Shown: in pieces, positions 49,701 through 61,900 of the stretch | How positions within the stretch are numbered: position 1 is the first letter of the stretch | Layout: each line of letters starts with the position of its first letter | Translations under genes and position numbers: made by a program | Assembly: GCF_037975245.1 (NCBI RefSeq) | Contig: NC_092582.1 | Coordinates: forward strand, 14,897,077-14,961,076 | Direction of reading: 5' to 3' | DNA from: Apostichopus japonicus | Taxonomy: Eukaryota; Echinodermata; Holothuroidea; Aspidochirotida; Stichopodidae | Length of the DNA: 64,000 nt | The notes under the pieces: model-generated | Seen by the model: only the letters and a program-made list of their open reading frames with translations | Database searches by the model: none | Told to the model about the DNA's origin: nothing

Positions 49701-51477
49701 CAATGAAATCTGACAAGTATAGCTAAACAGGAAATATGAAATTTCCTGTTTCTTGTTGAAAAGTAGCACTTGTTGTTAATTAGTACAAATGTACATTTCT
49801 TATATCTGCCCTTGCTAACACCCTTTAAAGCCCCCCCCCCCCCCACTCCCCCATTTTGCAGTCAATACCATGTTTACACATTTGGCATGAGCGGTATGAT
49901 AAATGCAATCTATTTCATCTTGGACTTTTGAGAGTAACTTTTCAAGTAGTATGTAGGGTAGAAGCACTTGACAATCTCATTTCCATAATTTCCTTAATGA
50001 CCTTGATGATTTCAACAGCAAATGACAAATTGAATTAATAGTGACGATAATACTTTTGAAATAGTAGTCCAGAGGAAAATTTACTCCAGTCTTGACTGAT
50101 AAAATGTCCACATTCTATTAGCAGCCTGGTGTAATTTGAGACCAGTTCCTACATGGTGTTCTGGAGATATTGGCGACTGAAATTGTCACAGATTGAACCA
50201 CACTGTATATAAACTTGGAGCAAACAGGTGTGATGTCATAGTTGTACACAGACATCAAACTGTTTGCCAAAAAAATTCATTAGTAATGGTTCCAACTTCA
50301 CAGTACCTAAGGGGTATATATGTGAAGTTCACAATATACCAATGACGGGACCTAGTGTACATTCAAATTTTGACGAATCACAATTTTGAAGAAAACATAA
50401 ATGAAATAAATTTATTAGCATGCTTCTACAGTATGACATCAAATCTGTTTGCTCAAAACGTATTAACTTCAAATGTTGTATCACGAAGAAAGTACACACA
50501 GGGAACTGCATACAAATTTCTCCAGGATGCTTAAAATAAGCCCTTCTTTCATCCAATCAAATGCAAAGTTTCCTCAGGACTTTCATTTTAATTTGGAACA
50601 TTAATGCCTGAACAGCCTGAATACAGCAAAGAAAGTACTATGGGTTGGATAATACTACGTAGAAAATAAAATGAATGAACAGGCCTGTATTAAAATGAAG
50701 GGCATTTTGTACTAAAAAATCCGGCCATTGCAAGAAGTTTGCTTTAAGATATATCCATATGTGTAAGATATCCAAATGTGTAAGAATTCAAATGTGTAAC
50801 AGTGTGCATTAATATGCCTGTTTAGTGTCCATCACTTACAGTAATTAAGCAGCACATGTTGTATGGGAACTAGTAAATGTAACCATTGCTGCCTGATACT
50901 TTTCAAGGCTAAGGGGACAATTATCTCTTTATAACTCAAATTAAGTTGCGTTTCTTATTAAAGAGAGAGAATGGGATGGGTGGGATAGGGTATTGAGTAT
51001 TACAAATTATAGTCACATGATGGCATATCTATGACAATATTGTTAAGTCCCTCCCCCCTCTCATCACTAACAATGGCCATAGAAACAAAAGTCAAAAACA
51101 AACTGCTTTTTTGCAAGAGTTGCTTTACATATGTTACAGAAAATGGCATGATTATGATTAGATCATAATTCTAATGCGACTTAAAGTAGACCAAACTTGT
51201 TTATCTAAACTATGTTTCTTTACTACCATATGTATTATCTATTAGTTTATGATTGGTTCCTTACCTTCTTTGCAGATGTGGGGGTAGCAGAGACACTGCT
51301 AGCCAAACTAGAGGTGCTGCCCCACGGAGATAAGCTTGCTGGACTGGTCTCTCCTGCTCTCCGAGCGTTTTCCCGTGAACTCTTTCTCTGAGCTCCACCT
51401 GGGGTGACTTTAGCTGTTAGCTCCCCTTCGTCTACCCCTTCTTCCTCTGCAATTTTCTTTTTCAGTTTAGCAAACAT
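25730..51477 (-). CDS. GOLGA1: Golgin-97, GRIP-domain trans-Golgi tether (21 coding exons)
   Basis: Exons, 5' to 3': 51265-51477, 48641-48794, 48097-48227, 47207-47326, 46282-46430, 43623-43734, 43000-43095, 41948-42076, 41442-41537, 40688-40879, 39775-39948, 39156-39251, 37540-37638, 34797-34886, 33873-33975, 33008-33189, 31680-31760, 29803-29925, 28815-29042, 26201-26287, 25730-25807. All have GT-AG borders and all phases agree, giving about 910 aa; human golgin-97 is 767. The N-terminus MFAKLKKKIAEE matches golgin-97. A Ser/Thr-rich linker and a long coiled coil follow. The GRIP domain (about 834-882) has INFRYLRHVVFKFM, whose Tyr contacts Arl1, then LLKAVSVVLEF and WFGARPR. It tethers vesicles at the trans-Golgi. 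An acceptor at 51481 and a donor at 52074 show a spliced 5' UTR. Phase-0 exons could still be missing. Confidence 0.93.
26370..28797. repeat. CATG-rich satellite in the golgin-97 GRIP intron
   Basis: About 2.4 kb of degenerate 9-15 bp units such as GACATGATATAGGACATG and ACATGGTACATGATATAG. Longer periods are visible (187 bp near 26905-27270 and 172 bp near 28351-28560). It fills the intron between the two exons that share the GRIP domain and ends about 16 bp from a splice donor. The long minus-strand frames of HVMSYIM type are repeat artefacts. Confidence 0.9.
33968..34290. repeat. Tandem duplication at a golgin-97 splice acceptor
   Basis: Two copies of about 165 bp. The first starts at the acceptor of exon 33873-33975 (GTTGGAAACATGC). 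The second starts at 34142. Shared marks are TATTCATTGACT/TTAGCT, CCTTATTATCACAGA and GGATAAACCTGATAGACA. The acceptor AG is lost in the second copy. Confidence 0.75.
34540..34712. repeat. Degenerate GTACTAGTACTC repeat
   Basis: A run of irregular TACTAGTACTC and GTACTC motifs in a golgin-97 intron. Origin unknown. Confidence 0.6.
35245..36030. repeat. Minisatellite of about 120 bp, seven units
   Basis: Units carry GCAGCCTGGCTGCAAAATC, AGCTGCAGTCAGGCTGAATC, AACAGAGATTTATGCCCTAC and GACCGACAGTGCCTAT. The array lies in a golgin-97 intron. Open frames on the + strand (35187-36097) arise because the period is near 120 bp. Nothing suggests translation. Confidence 0.88.
40004..40280. repeat. 15-bp minisatellite with AGGTCA
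   Basis: About 19 units of ACCCAGGTCATTTAC and variants, with 15 exact AGGTCA hexamers in one orientation, in a golgin-97 intron. AGGTCA is the nuclear-receptor half-site. Binding is only a possibility. Confidence 0.88.
43368..43419 (-). pseudogene. Relic duplicate of a golgin-97 exon
   Basis: Upstream of exon 43000-43095 (minus strand) lies a similar stretch after an intact CACTCACAG acceptor. It reads REDKIISLEKNATTD then stop, against RESQILSLEKKAATTQ in the true exon. The in-frame stop and lack of a donor show it is dead. Confidence 0.65.
44650..44700. repeat. (AAAT)n microsatellite
   Basis: A run of AAATAAAT followed by an A-rich stretch, inside the DNA transposon. Confidence 0.9.
44999..45850. 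repeat. Three internal units of about 350 bp in the DNA transposon
   Basis: Units begin near 44999, 45293 and 45690 with TTGGTGACC-like sequence, followed by ACATGACC, TCAACCATGTC and GGGAGTTATTGC. They have diverged well from one another, indicating an old internal amplification. Confidence 0.7.
46425..46870. repeat. Tandem repeat starting at a golgin-97 splice acceptor
   Basis: Four units of roughly 110-130 bp share CTTCTACTTACCCACAGAA, CTGACTTTGATAAATCTAA and TTTCAGAAATGGATTAAAA. The last motif resembles the acceptor border CTGCAGAAATGGATCAAAA of exon 46282-46430, so the array seems seeded from it. Confidence 0.75.
47055..47226. repeat. Triplicated golgin-97 splice donor region
   Basis: Three copies of AAACTTACCATGTGTTTGACTT at about 47066, 47140 and 47199. 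The last is the real 3' end of exon 47207-47326. Each copy keeps a GTAAGT donor on the minus strand. Confidence 0.8.
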
Positions 51478-51480
51478 GAC

Positions 51481-53592
51481 CTGATGGAAAAGACAACTTG
51501 TGAGTATTTATCTGATGATGGATAAAAACGAATTAAGAGTGTACTTTATAGGCCTAGGCCCTGTATTCATGTTCAATGTGCCTCTCCTCAAAGCTACTAC
51601 ACGTGGGATACTTGTTAGGCGATAGCCTGCCATAGGTGCACAGAAGTGGGGATTGCAGGAAGTCAACTTCAATTCATTGTTCAAAAATTTAACGACGTTA
51701 ATTAAGTGCTTTCTAGACTAAATTTCAATGTTGGGTTCAACATCAAAGCTGAGCAGGCAGTTGCACTAGTTGAAGATTGGGCTGTTTCCATTGCATGAGT
51801 GGATTCCCCAAAATAATGTACAACTCAGATTTATTACATGCCCTGCTGTAAGGTCTTGTACAAGTAATTAAAGTCAGGCTAAATTCATCACCTGCAGAAA
51901 TTTGGTTGGTCTGATATTCAGGTTTAAAAAAAAATGTTATTGGAAGTGGTTCACTCTGTGCTATCCTCATTCAAATTGTGCATTTCACTGGGCTAGCCTA
52001 AGGCTATTGCCTAAATATAGACAGTCCAAAATTTCACTTTAGGGGACGGAATTAATGCCCAATTTGAAACTTACCAGTAGTTAAAGAACTTTCACGTGTC
52101 GGTAATGAAGGCTAAAATAATGTTATTCACTGCCAGTAGCACACACCGTATGGTTATGGCTTCAAAATATTGATAACGCACAACTGTGTTGTGAATATGA
52201 CGGTAGCCTAACAGTAACACTAACAGTAACAGAGTACTGAACGGAACCTATGCCATATCGTTAACTCCTTTTTCAATGTTTTCAACGCTCTCTGTTGCTC
52301 TTCTTTGAAGAATTGAAGTCAGGTGAAAGTAAGCTAGCTCGACTTTTGTAGTCCGTTATACTATACTTGTAAAATCCTGATATTCTGGTTTTGCAAGCAC
52401 AGTAACCAAAATTCGCAAATACCACTAGGAGTCTCGTAATACCCGACTACGTGAAACTGAAGGTTTCAGTGTCATAGACACAGTATGAATCATTGACTTA
52501 CACAAATGCACTGTACTGTTCTGTGCGGATGTTGTACGTGGAAGTTGGCTTATTGACAAATTACAGCCGTTACTATCAAACACCTACTACTTTTTTAATG
52601 TAATACACGATTTTTACTCACGATACGTCAGAGCCATGTACATTATGATGTTTTAAACTTTAATTTTGTAATACTGCGAAATATATTGAAATAAATAATA
52701 ATCTGTTTGTGTGACATATTTACATAGGGGCTGTAAAAGTACTACATAACAGGGAATGCCCCACCGTCCCCTATGTTTATAAAGTCTGTGCGTAATGCAC
52801 GCATGTGGGAAATTTTTCTGGGAAAGTGCACATCTGAATTGAGTCCTACTTGGACCTCTGCTATCAGGAATATATAGTTTTTGATCGATTTCACCACCAT
52901 TTGACGTTCGAGTTGCAGGATCTCAGACTGTGGGAGCTATTTAGTCCATAAACTGGTCGCAAACTTGTTACGGTACATCAATGCTATAGTATACTCTACG
53001 ATTACGAAAGCTAACAAATAAATAGTACATAGGACCTACTGTACTGCAAGATAGGCCTATATTGATTTAATAATAGTAGGATACTTCTCCGAGGCTAATA
53101 GTAATACTAAATGTAGGTACAACCTGTTTGTGATTAATTTTAGTTCATTTAATAATTCAATTATTGTTGTCTGTATTTTGGGGTCAGAAGTATTTAAACC
53201 TTGTTTTTAGTATGCAAGATAGTTATGTTGTATAGGCTGAACACTTATTGTTAATATCCATTGTTGCATAACATGGTGTGTTTCAATGTAAAGAGTTGTT
53301 ACTTTTAATTTAAGTATAGAATTTCCAGCTTGCAGTGACCAGTAGAAATAAGTGGGTATAATGCAGCATGTGGATCATCACTTGTAAGGAAAGTAAGACC
53401 TAAGGTTTTTTAACAGTTTGAGTTATCAGGGTAAGATGCAATATACAGTAGTTTGATCTGACCACAGTTTGATTCACTCTAGCATTTTTCAAAGTTGCTT
53501 CAACATTGCTGCCTATTTTACAGTTTGCATTTGAAACATTTAGTGATGATTGCACATCTATCTACTGTGTATTATTTTACTTTTCTTCCAGA
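51481..53592. promoter_or_regulatory. Shared head-to-head promoter region, golgin-97 / FKBPL-like
   Basis: The two genes start on opposite strands with their ATGs 2.1 kb apart. On the minus side a donor (CTG|GTAAGTTTC at 52074) fits the acceptor before the golgin-97 ATG. On the plus side the FKBPL ATG follows the acceptor TTTTCTTCCAG, so it too has an upstream non-coding exon. The likely promoter core is about 52.1-53.4 kb. No TATA box or binding site can be assigned. Confidence 0.5.
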
Positions 53593-54498
53593 ATGGCGCA
53601 ATCAGTGTGGACTGCACCAGATCAATCTTTCACCAAGACTGTTATCAAAGAAGGGAAAGACTTCAAGAGACCAAATGAGGGCTCAACATGTCATATTAAG
53701 ATTGATGTAAGCTCTGAAGAGATGAAACATGAAAGCTTATTTGGATATCAAATTAACATAGAGACAAAGATTATACTTGGAACTGGAAAGGGAGAATTGT
53801 CCTCAATCATAGATGGAGCTCTTGAAACTATGAGGAAAGGAGAAAGTTGTAGGGTTGAAATTTCTCCAGATAGTCTCAAAGATATCAATATAGAAGATCA
53901 GAGGTCACATAGTGAAAGTGAGCCCCCAAGCAATGCAGGAAAAGTTTCCAGTTGCCATGTGGACATCCATCTCAATACATTTGAGAGGAGTCCAGACGTC
54001 CACGAACTTAACCTGAAGCAGCGAGTCGAGAGGATGAGAAATTATAAAACGTTCGGCAGTGAATGTTTCAGAAGTGGAAAAATAGACTTGGCCGAGAGGT
54101 TTTACATTAGGGCGTTAAAATATGCAATTTTGACCAACCGGTTTATAAACGAGAAGGAGGAGTTTAAAGAAGTTGTGGAAAAATTTTGGGATATCAACAA
54201 TCTGTGTCTGTTGAATCTCGCTGCATGTCAGCTGAGATACAATCGCTACGAGGATGTCATTACGAATTGTACCAAGGCTATTGTCATCGATGACACTAAC
54301 CCTAAAGGGTTCTTCAGGAGGGGACAAGCCCACATGGCACTTCAAGACTACGAACTAGCTCAAGAAGACTTTAAAAATGGTTTAAAGTTAGATCCAAACA
54401 GTAAAACACTTCAAGAACAGTTAAAGATTGTACAAGGAAAGATTCAGGATTTAGAAAAGGGATATGCTCAGAATATGAAAAAGTTATTTCAAGACTAA
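53593..54498 (+). CDS. FKBPL: FKBPL-like TPR co-chaperone
   Basis: 301 aa in one coding exon. The start at 53593 is chosen because TTTTCTTCCAG ends just before AATGG; the 29 in-frame codons upstream are intronic. The N-terminal half (about 1-120) is a divergent FKBP-like fold opening VWTAPDQSFTKTVIKEG, with no clear PPIase active-site aromatics. Three TPR repeats follow: around YKTFGSECFRSGK, LCLLNLAACQLRYNRYED and PKGFFRRGQAHMALQDYE. The clamp residues Asn (NLAAC) and Lys/Arg (KGFFRRG) that bind the Hsp90 C-terminus are kept, while the first-repeat Asn is Ser. FKBPL proteins stabilise client proteins with Hsp90. Another large FKBP paralogue is the main alternative. Confidence 0.82.
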   Translation: MAQSVWTAPDQSFTKTVIKEGKDFKRPNEGSTCHIKIDVSSEEMKHESLFGYQINIETKIILGTGKGELSSIIDGALETMRKGESCRVEISPDSLKDINIEDQRSHSESEPPSNAGKVSSCHVDIHLNTFERSPDVHELNLKQRVERMRNYKTFGSECFRSGKIDLAERFYIRALKYAILTNRFINEKEEFKEVVEKFWDINNLCLLNLAACQLRYNRYEDVITNCTKAIVIDDTNPKGFFRRGQAHMALQDYELAQEDFKNGLKLDPNSKTLQEQLKIVQGKIQDLEKGYAQNMKKLFQD

Positions 54499-57400
54499 TT
54501 TGTGTCAATTTAATATGAAACATGACTAAAAAAACAGTCTTATTAGCATCTTAAGTGAATGTTGCTTATAACACATCATTGGAGGAACTTCAATGGAAGC
54601 TTAAAGGGAAAAAATCAATCACCCAGCCCAAAGCTATTTTAGGATGGATTTTGTTGTGAAGTTCAATGGAATCATTTGTAAGGTCTGAAGGGATGACTAT
54701 CATGGGCAGCTAAATAGCTATTCCAGTTTTCAAGATATTCAGATTTAAAATATTGATACTAATGTCTGGAATACAGTATGTTCTTTAATGCTTAATTGCT
54801 GATGGGGACAGCTCCTCAGTACAGGCCTAAATGTCAATGTTTTAGAAATTTCTATTTTCCTTTTTTTTACTTTACATTGTAAACAACAGAGCACCACATG
54901 TGGATGATATTCAACATCATTTGCCTTTGACAAATACATAACACATAAAAGTTGTAAACATGTTTTAACAAACATATGAAAGTTAATTTTGTGTCTAAAG
55001 TCCTCCTTCATATACAGCTGTGTGTACTTGCAATGTTGCGCAATGCCTCCTACCCAATAACAGTGGGTATGGTTCGTTTGTTGTTTCATGCACATCACTG
55101 AAACTACTTCTGAGACAGTTTTTTTAGCAGGGATTTAGCTATAATTATACTTCATTCAGTCTTAAAATTTATTGTCATTGATCAGTTCCTTCGATGAAGT
55201 TCTATTAAACACTTCTTGACCTTTCCTGGCAGACTGAAATATTTCATACAAAACTCTTTTACTAAATAGTGGAGTGCAGTTGGTGGTGAGTGGAATATGG
55301 TTGTCTAGCAATAGTAATTATCTGCCCAGCATTCAATGCGATGTTGTGCAACTACAAGGTTGTATAAATAATATAATATATCAACAGTTCCTTCTACAGT
55401 GTCATTGAAATATGAAGACACTGAGAAGGCCCAAAAAATCCCCCCTGAAAATCTTGGTTAAAATATCTGTGACAAATAGCACTTATCGTACGCTTTTTTT
55501 ATTGGTACTAGTTTTATTGCACAAGATAATCTACCCCAGAAAGTCTATCTTCCCCGTCTTTTTTTCTTTTATTTATGATCGATAAAGCAAAATATCTGAA
55601 GAAAACTCAGAAATAAAGACAAAAAACAAAAGATGAGTTCAAGATGAATCTTGATGATCAGTTTATTGATTAGATAAATCAACCAGACAAGCCTCAAAAT
55701 AAATTATTTCAAAAAGAAAAATTTATTTTTTGCAAAATATGAAAGCACTTTTGCCATCCCCTTAACCACTAACGTAGAAGCAAATATTAATTGAACTTAT
55801 AACAGATATTCAAAGTCATTGTTGCTTGTTATTTATCCCAAAAAAAGGTTCCTTGTCTTTGTAGCTCAACATATATTGCCCATATTTTATACTACCTCTT
55901 GTAAGCAAAACCACAGCCTTGCTACAAAACAGAACAATATTTTTTCTTCCTATCTAAGAGTTCCAAATTATCATATTAAGCCTTCATTTTTCGGTACAGA
56001 GAATAATATTTCCCTTACAGGTAAATTCTGACAGTTCTATAAAACTTTCCACCAAACCCATGCTTCACTCTGCATCGCACTTTAGCAACAATAAACACAT
56101 TCAATTTCTACTATGTCTCACAAGCCACAATCTAACAAAACATGACTTCACCCATTACACACTTGCTACCTAATGAGTAAGCCTCCACCTAATGTGTTGT
56201 GCTATATTTAATCCATACATTTAATGATCTTTTCTGAAAAGAAAAAACATTGTCAAGATTTGTTGGCCTAATTTTTCAATACAAAGTATACAGACATTCC
56301 CTCGCTCTTCGTTATTTTTTAACTTCTGGTATGTTTGTGAAAAAACAATACAAATTGGCAATACTTTTTTCTTCTCCTGTCAATACTGGTAACTAAGAGA
56401 AAGCATATGAAATGCATTATGGGATACATTGCCTATCTCTACTTCTAGTTTTTTTCTGATCAAAATTTGTCAAAAATACTTAGCTGAATGCCATCTTTAA
56501 AATAATAGTCAGACCTTTACGCCAATGGTAATTATTTTTTTTATGTGAAAACTGCAACAGTATATCAACATTTGTATTCAATATCAAAGAAAACTACAAC
56601 ACTGAAACCCTGTACTACCCTCTTAGTGCATGAAACATGAAAACACCAAATATCTACAACTTTTATCTACACTACAGTTAGTTGGTTTGGTTTTTTCGTT
56701 ACCATCTGAGAGAGAAGAAAGTTAGTATGCACAATTAATGAGAGAAGATAAAATCACAACTGTTTATACAAATCTGAATATAAATCCCAAAGTACAGTCA
56801 GAAATTGAACTCAAGAACTCCTAACCATTTCTGGAAGGTCGAAATTGTTTTTCTACTTCAAAACCTTTTGAATAATGAGCTCTATATATAACAGGAATTA
56901 TACAGAAATGTTTACTTTAACTAAGAGGCAATGTGTGACACTGTGTGTTATGAGACTGATCTTCAAAATTATAGATTTACACATGAGTTGTGATACAAAA
57001 AGCTAGAGAGATAGAGAGAGCAAGTACATTAATAATGTTAACCTTTAAACGTGAACTTTTAATGTTTAACTATATACATGAGAATGACAACACTATGGAA
57101 TGTAATTAACAAAAGGCCACATTTCAAGATCATTTCAGCAACATGAAATGACTCATTTACCATCTACTATTGCACTATTCGGAAAACAAAGTACAAAAAT
57201 ATTTGCATCCCATTCAATTGACGGTCAAGAGTGGTAAACAGGTGAGGATACGAGAAAATTCCTAAATAGCGCCCTCACTTTACCGTTCTTTCCCATTCAA
57301 ACATTTAAAAGAAATTTCAAATATAAAATCAACATTTCCATTTTCCAACATTACATCCAGCTGCCCCCAACCTTCCCCCCCCCACCCCCACATTACCCTA

Positions 57401-58909
57401 TAACAAACCATTTCCAAAATCCTGATCCCTTTGTCTGTATCACAACTCTACAATAACGATCACATTTTCTTGCTACAAAATGGTTTTAAAAGAAAGTCAA
57501 TTTATTTATCAAAATTATGCATAAATACTTAAGCCCGTATCTATTTTGCAAAATCAATATATTTGTGCCATCTCAATGATCCTCATTTGGCCAAATTAAT
57601 TAATCCAAGTTACACTGTGAAAACAACACTTTCATCTTTCAGCATCCTAAGGTATAAGACATTCGACAGATATTTTATCAACAGATGAGGGAAATATATA
57701 CAGAAGTAAGAATAACTTATGTACAAAAGTTTGTTAATTAACCTTGTTACAATAACTTTTTTACATTTTTAACTGAAAACTGATAACACAATTGAAGAAA
57801 AAAACATCTTCAAGTGGAGACATTTTTTTGCTTTAATATCATCTTCCTGGAACTGCCTAAAACTTTTCCACTATTTCTCTTAAATTGTGATACAAGCTAA
57901 GAGGGACCCAGTTGTTAAAGTACAGTAGTATAAAAGTGTATGTCTTTGTGACTATTTTCCAAATCCAAAAGAACGGTTTTGAGAATTGTGAACATTTATG
58001 ATGAAGTAGTTATGTTCCTTCCTTTCCAAGATCAAAAGTAAGATTTAATAGAATTTTCAGTTCCTTGTTAAATGAAAGTGTATCTTATACTACAATGTTT
58101 TATTTCTTAGTTGAACATAAAAGTACCTAGAGAACATAAACTAACAAAATCAATTTTTTAGTAGTCTATATTTGATGAGGAACGTTTTTAAGCTCCAGTT
58201 TTTCATTCCATTGTAAATCCTTAAAGGACGTAAAACCTCAACCTCACCAAGGCCTACAGGTAAAAGTGGGCAACAGTATGGTTGCTAAAAAAGTTTAAAA
58301 CATCTGCAAAATTTGCTGATGTGTTCCTCCAAGAGGAGACAGGTAAGTCGAAAGCAATCTAAACTAAAAATGTTCAAATTTTACCAAAAATCTAAATTAC
58401 TGGTAGTTTTCAGTAACTAAGTGTAGTTTTTGCAATATTTTTTATTGACCTTAGTGTTCCTTTCTGAATGACAGATGTTCCCAAATAACCTGAAATGTTA
58501 TCTGGAAATTTTGAAAGTTGAGCATCTGAAGAAATAAATCTCTTTCATTATCTTTAACAAATATGCTCAGTTTCACAATGATGACCTCAGAGTATAAAAA
58601 AATATGGATGCAACAAATATGGTAGAAACAGAATTTTTAATTCTTGTCATAGATTCATCACCACCAGATTGAATAACAAAACTAAAAGCAATGGTTGAAG
58701 CTCATTTAGGGACTGTGAAAATACCACTAAAATAGGCACAACGCTTTGGCAAGAAATTACAAAAATAACACAAAAAATCTACAAATCATACTTTGGCACA
58801 AGATGGACTAAGAAGTACACAAACATTTTGTTATCAAAACTAAGGAATTTTTTGTTATTAAGAAATGTCTGTCCCCTGTTGGCTTCAAGACTGAATTTCC
58901 ATAAAATTC
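54499..58909. other. Tail-to-tail interval of FKBPL-like and centrosomin-like genes
   Basis: 3' UTR and intergenic sequence, strongly A+T-rich. AATAAA near 55612 could serve the plus-strand gene, but it is over 1 kb from the stop. No exon, RNA gene or transposon recognised. Confidence 0.4.
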
Positions 58910-61900
58910 TCAGTGCGACTGGTGTCTGTGAGATGTTCCATTCATACGCTTGGCCTAAAGAGAGGAGAGGAAATGCTTAGAATGGGTTAAATGTTAAAGG
59001 AAAATTCTTACTTTTCCCATCAAACATGGCAAGGTCATGGTTTACTGTTCATGTTTGACATATACTACATGGATTGTATATATAGAGTTTATTAATATCA
59101 GTTTTATGTAACAGACATGTGCTGTAAGTGTAACAGAATAAATGTACAGAATAACAGTGATTAACAGAATAACAGTGTACAGAATTAGTATACAGAATAA
59201 TTGTTATCTGAACCTCCTTACCTGCGTAAAACAGATGAACCACAATGTGTTACACAAGTAAGCAAAATTTTTCATATTTCAATTGTAATAAGACCGAATT
59301 CATGCACTGCGTAAAACATCATTGATGTGTAATTTCTGGCCTTTTTTTAATACCTAACAAACAATAAATTGATCTTCCCAACAATATCTTGAAAAGTTCA
59401 CCAATTAAAGAGCTCTAGGAGAAGGTCTACATGATACCCACATCTACTTCAAGAATGTCTAACTACTTACCTCTAAATTTCTGTGAGCTCTCACTAGGTT
59501 AGCCTCATGTTCCATCACTGCAATAACAAGAAAAGGAGAAAAAGTATGGATTGAAAGTAGGTCACCATGGATTAAAAACAAAAAGTAAATATAATTTGCA
59601 TTGAGTATTCATTTGTTGTACCAATAACACGGTAGGCAGTTCTATTTAATATTCACAATTTTTCTGCTAAGTGACACCAATATTTACCTTTAAAAACATG
59701 GCGACCCTCCTGTGGCAAAATTTGTGGCCTGGGAGAAGGGGTATCCCACCTCCCCTTTGAGACAACTTTTACACAATTAAGGATTCTTAGTTGCAAGATG
59801 ATGCTGTCTTTTGCAACTTTTGAAGTAACGATGTTCCAGATATTTTCACTTTTTTTCTTTACATATATCAACAATTTTGCATGTTTTTTTTTGCCAGACT
59901 GTTTGGCGAACCAATACTAGGATTTTAAAATCAACCCTCAGAGAGAGCAGAATTGACACTTCATAGCCTCTTAAACTGTTTTTTTTGGGGTTATTGTCAA
60001 TTATATCTTCTGGTAAGAAAGCTTCCACTCAGTATATGATTTACAGTATATAAAGAAAAGCACTTCCGACAAATTTTTATCACTCCTATAATAAGACGGG
60101 ATTAAAGTCAGTCTTGTGATTATACAGCATAGCTCAGACAGTGTTTGCCGACTCATTATTTGCTAGTCCAGTTAAATAAACCAGATCAGAGATTGGACAG
60201 AAGAAGCCGTACGGAGAAAGAGTCCGACAACTTGTATGCTAAGATATCAGAGGCCATACCGAAGGTCTCAATGTCTCATTATTCCACTTACGGTTATTGA
60301 GGATGGCCTCCTCGATGCTCTCCTTGGAGCGATTAGAGACGGTGAGATGCGAGATGGTGTCCTTCATCAACTTCTGTTGCGCCACCACCTGCCTCTTCAG
60401 TCGATTGACCTCCTCGGTCCGCGGCAGACGCTCCGTGGTGAACTTGGAGAGTTGGACATTGCTCTCCTCGGCCAGCACGGATGCTTTAGTGATCAACGAT
60501 CGCAACTGGTGTACAGTATTCAGCTTTGTCTTCTCCTGAGGAAAAAGAGGGACCAACATAACTTAGGATAAATTTTGTATTTTAAACAATGCGGTGTTGC
60601 GACGATGCTCCCCTCTGTGGTATGCTTGACCTAGTACAATAATTTATCAAAGACAAAAGAGTTAGAATGAGGAATGGTTGGCATTCAGAAGTTCACAATG
60701 ACAAGTAGCCACAAATAAAAGTCAAATGAATCGTAGCTTTGATGTTGAGTGGCATGTTTATTGTAACAGAACTTTGTAAGCTCGTTTTGGATTATTAATT
60801 ATTATTTTACAATTTGAAAATGGCCCACATCTGAGGGAAAATCTGTGGAATGCTCTTAGATTCAAAATCCTACTTAGTTATAAAAAAAAAAAACAACATA
60901 TGGACTACAAAATTGCTGGAAAACTGGCAGCAAGGTACGAAGTACTTCAATAGGGTGTATTTCTTGATTGCTAATGGATGCCGATACTTAAGGCACCTTG
61001 GGAAATAAATCTGCATATATGACATACCTGGGCTTGTGAATCTTTCTCTTCTCCAAGCAGCGTGTCAAACACCCTGAGGACTGCTCTTAACTCTCCTAAA
61101 GTCTTCTTCAATCTCTCGTACGTGAGTAAACTTCCCACTGCGAAATATTCCGCATCCTTAGACGGTGGTGAGTGAGTTGCACCGTGGTGTTTGTGAGGGG
61201 ATTTATTACTGGCTGAAAATAAATAGAAAAGCAGCAAAAAAGGAGAGTTACAAGCTATTCTCGCGTCTTTTTCCGATCAAAGAATATTGATCAAGTTGAT
61301 TTGTTTGCTATGTAACTCATTCTCTGGAGGCACAATAGAGCTGGGTATAAAATGTGGCTTGGTCTCATTCTGTAAAAACTAGTCTGTAAATAGTCATTGT
61401 CATGAACAGTCATGCAACTGCAAATGCCAAAACAAAAATGGAAATATTAGAGGGTTCAAATTTATATCTGGTTTCCATTTCAAACAAAATGAAAATTACA
61501 CTATCCATCTTTGGAAACCAAATAATCAGAAAATCAATTTTTTTGATACCGTGGGAAGGCAAGTTTGTTAGTATTTGATTTGGATCGACATACAGTGTGT
61601 AGGGCTTACAGATATATACTATTAACTTTAAAGAGTGCTAACTTTACCCAAAAGATTACAAGATACATTCTTAACATGCGGGCTTCATGAATTAAAGTAC
61701 CTCATACCTTTTATATTAAAATACAATGGACTATAGTTTAAATTCCTGTCTTCACCACAAACATCATAAAAAGTTCAACCATTTATGAAGGTCCAATTAT
61801 AAACTCAAATTTAATAGAAAATTAAGTAGAATGAATTAACCCATTGATGTACGTCATGGCACTTACAGGTCTTGACAAAGTCAATGCATCAAGTTCACTA

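Noticed and set aside
53506-53592. Upstream in-frame start for the FKBPL-like ORF
   Set aside because: A strong T-rich acceptor ends right before the later ATG, so the 29 upstream codons are intron.
60236-60571. 111-aa + strand open frame
   Set aside because: It is antisense to the well-supported centrosomin-like exon 60292-60535 and only reflects its codon bias.
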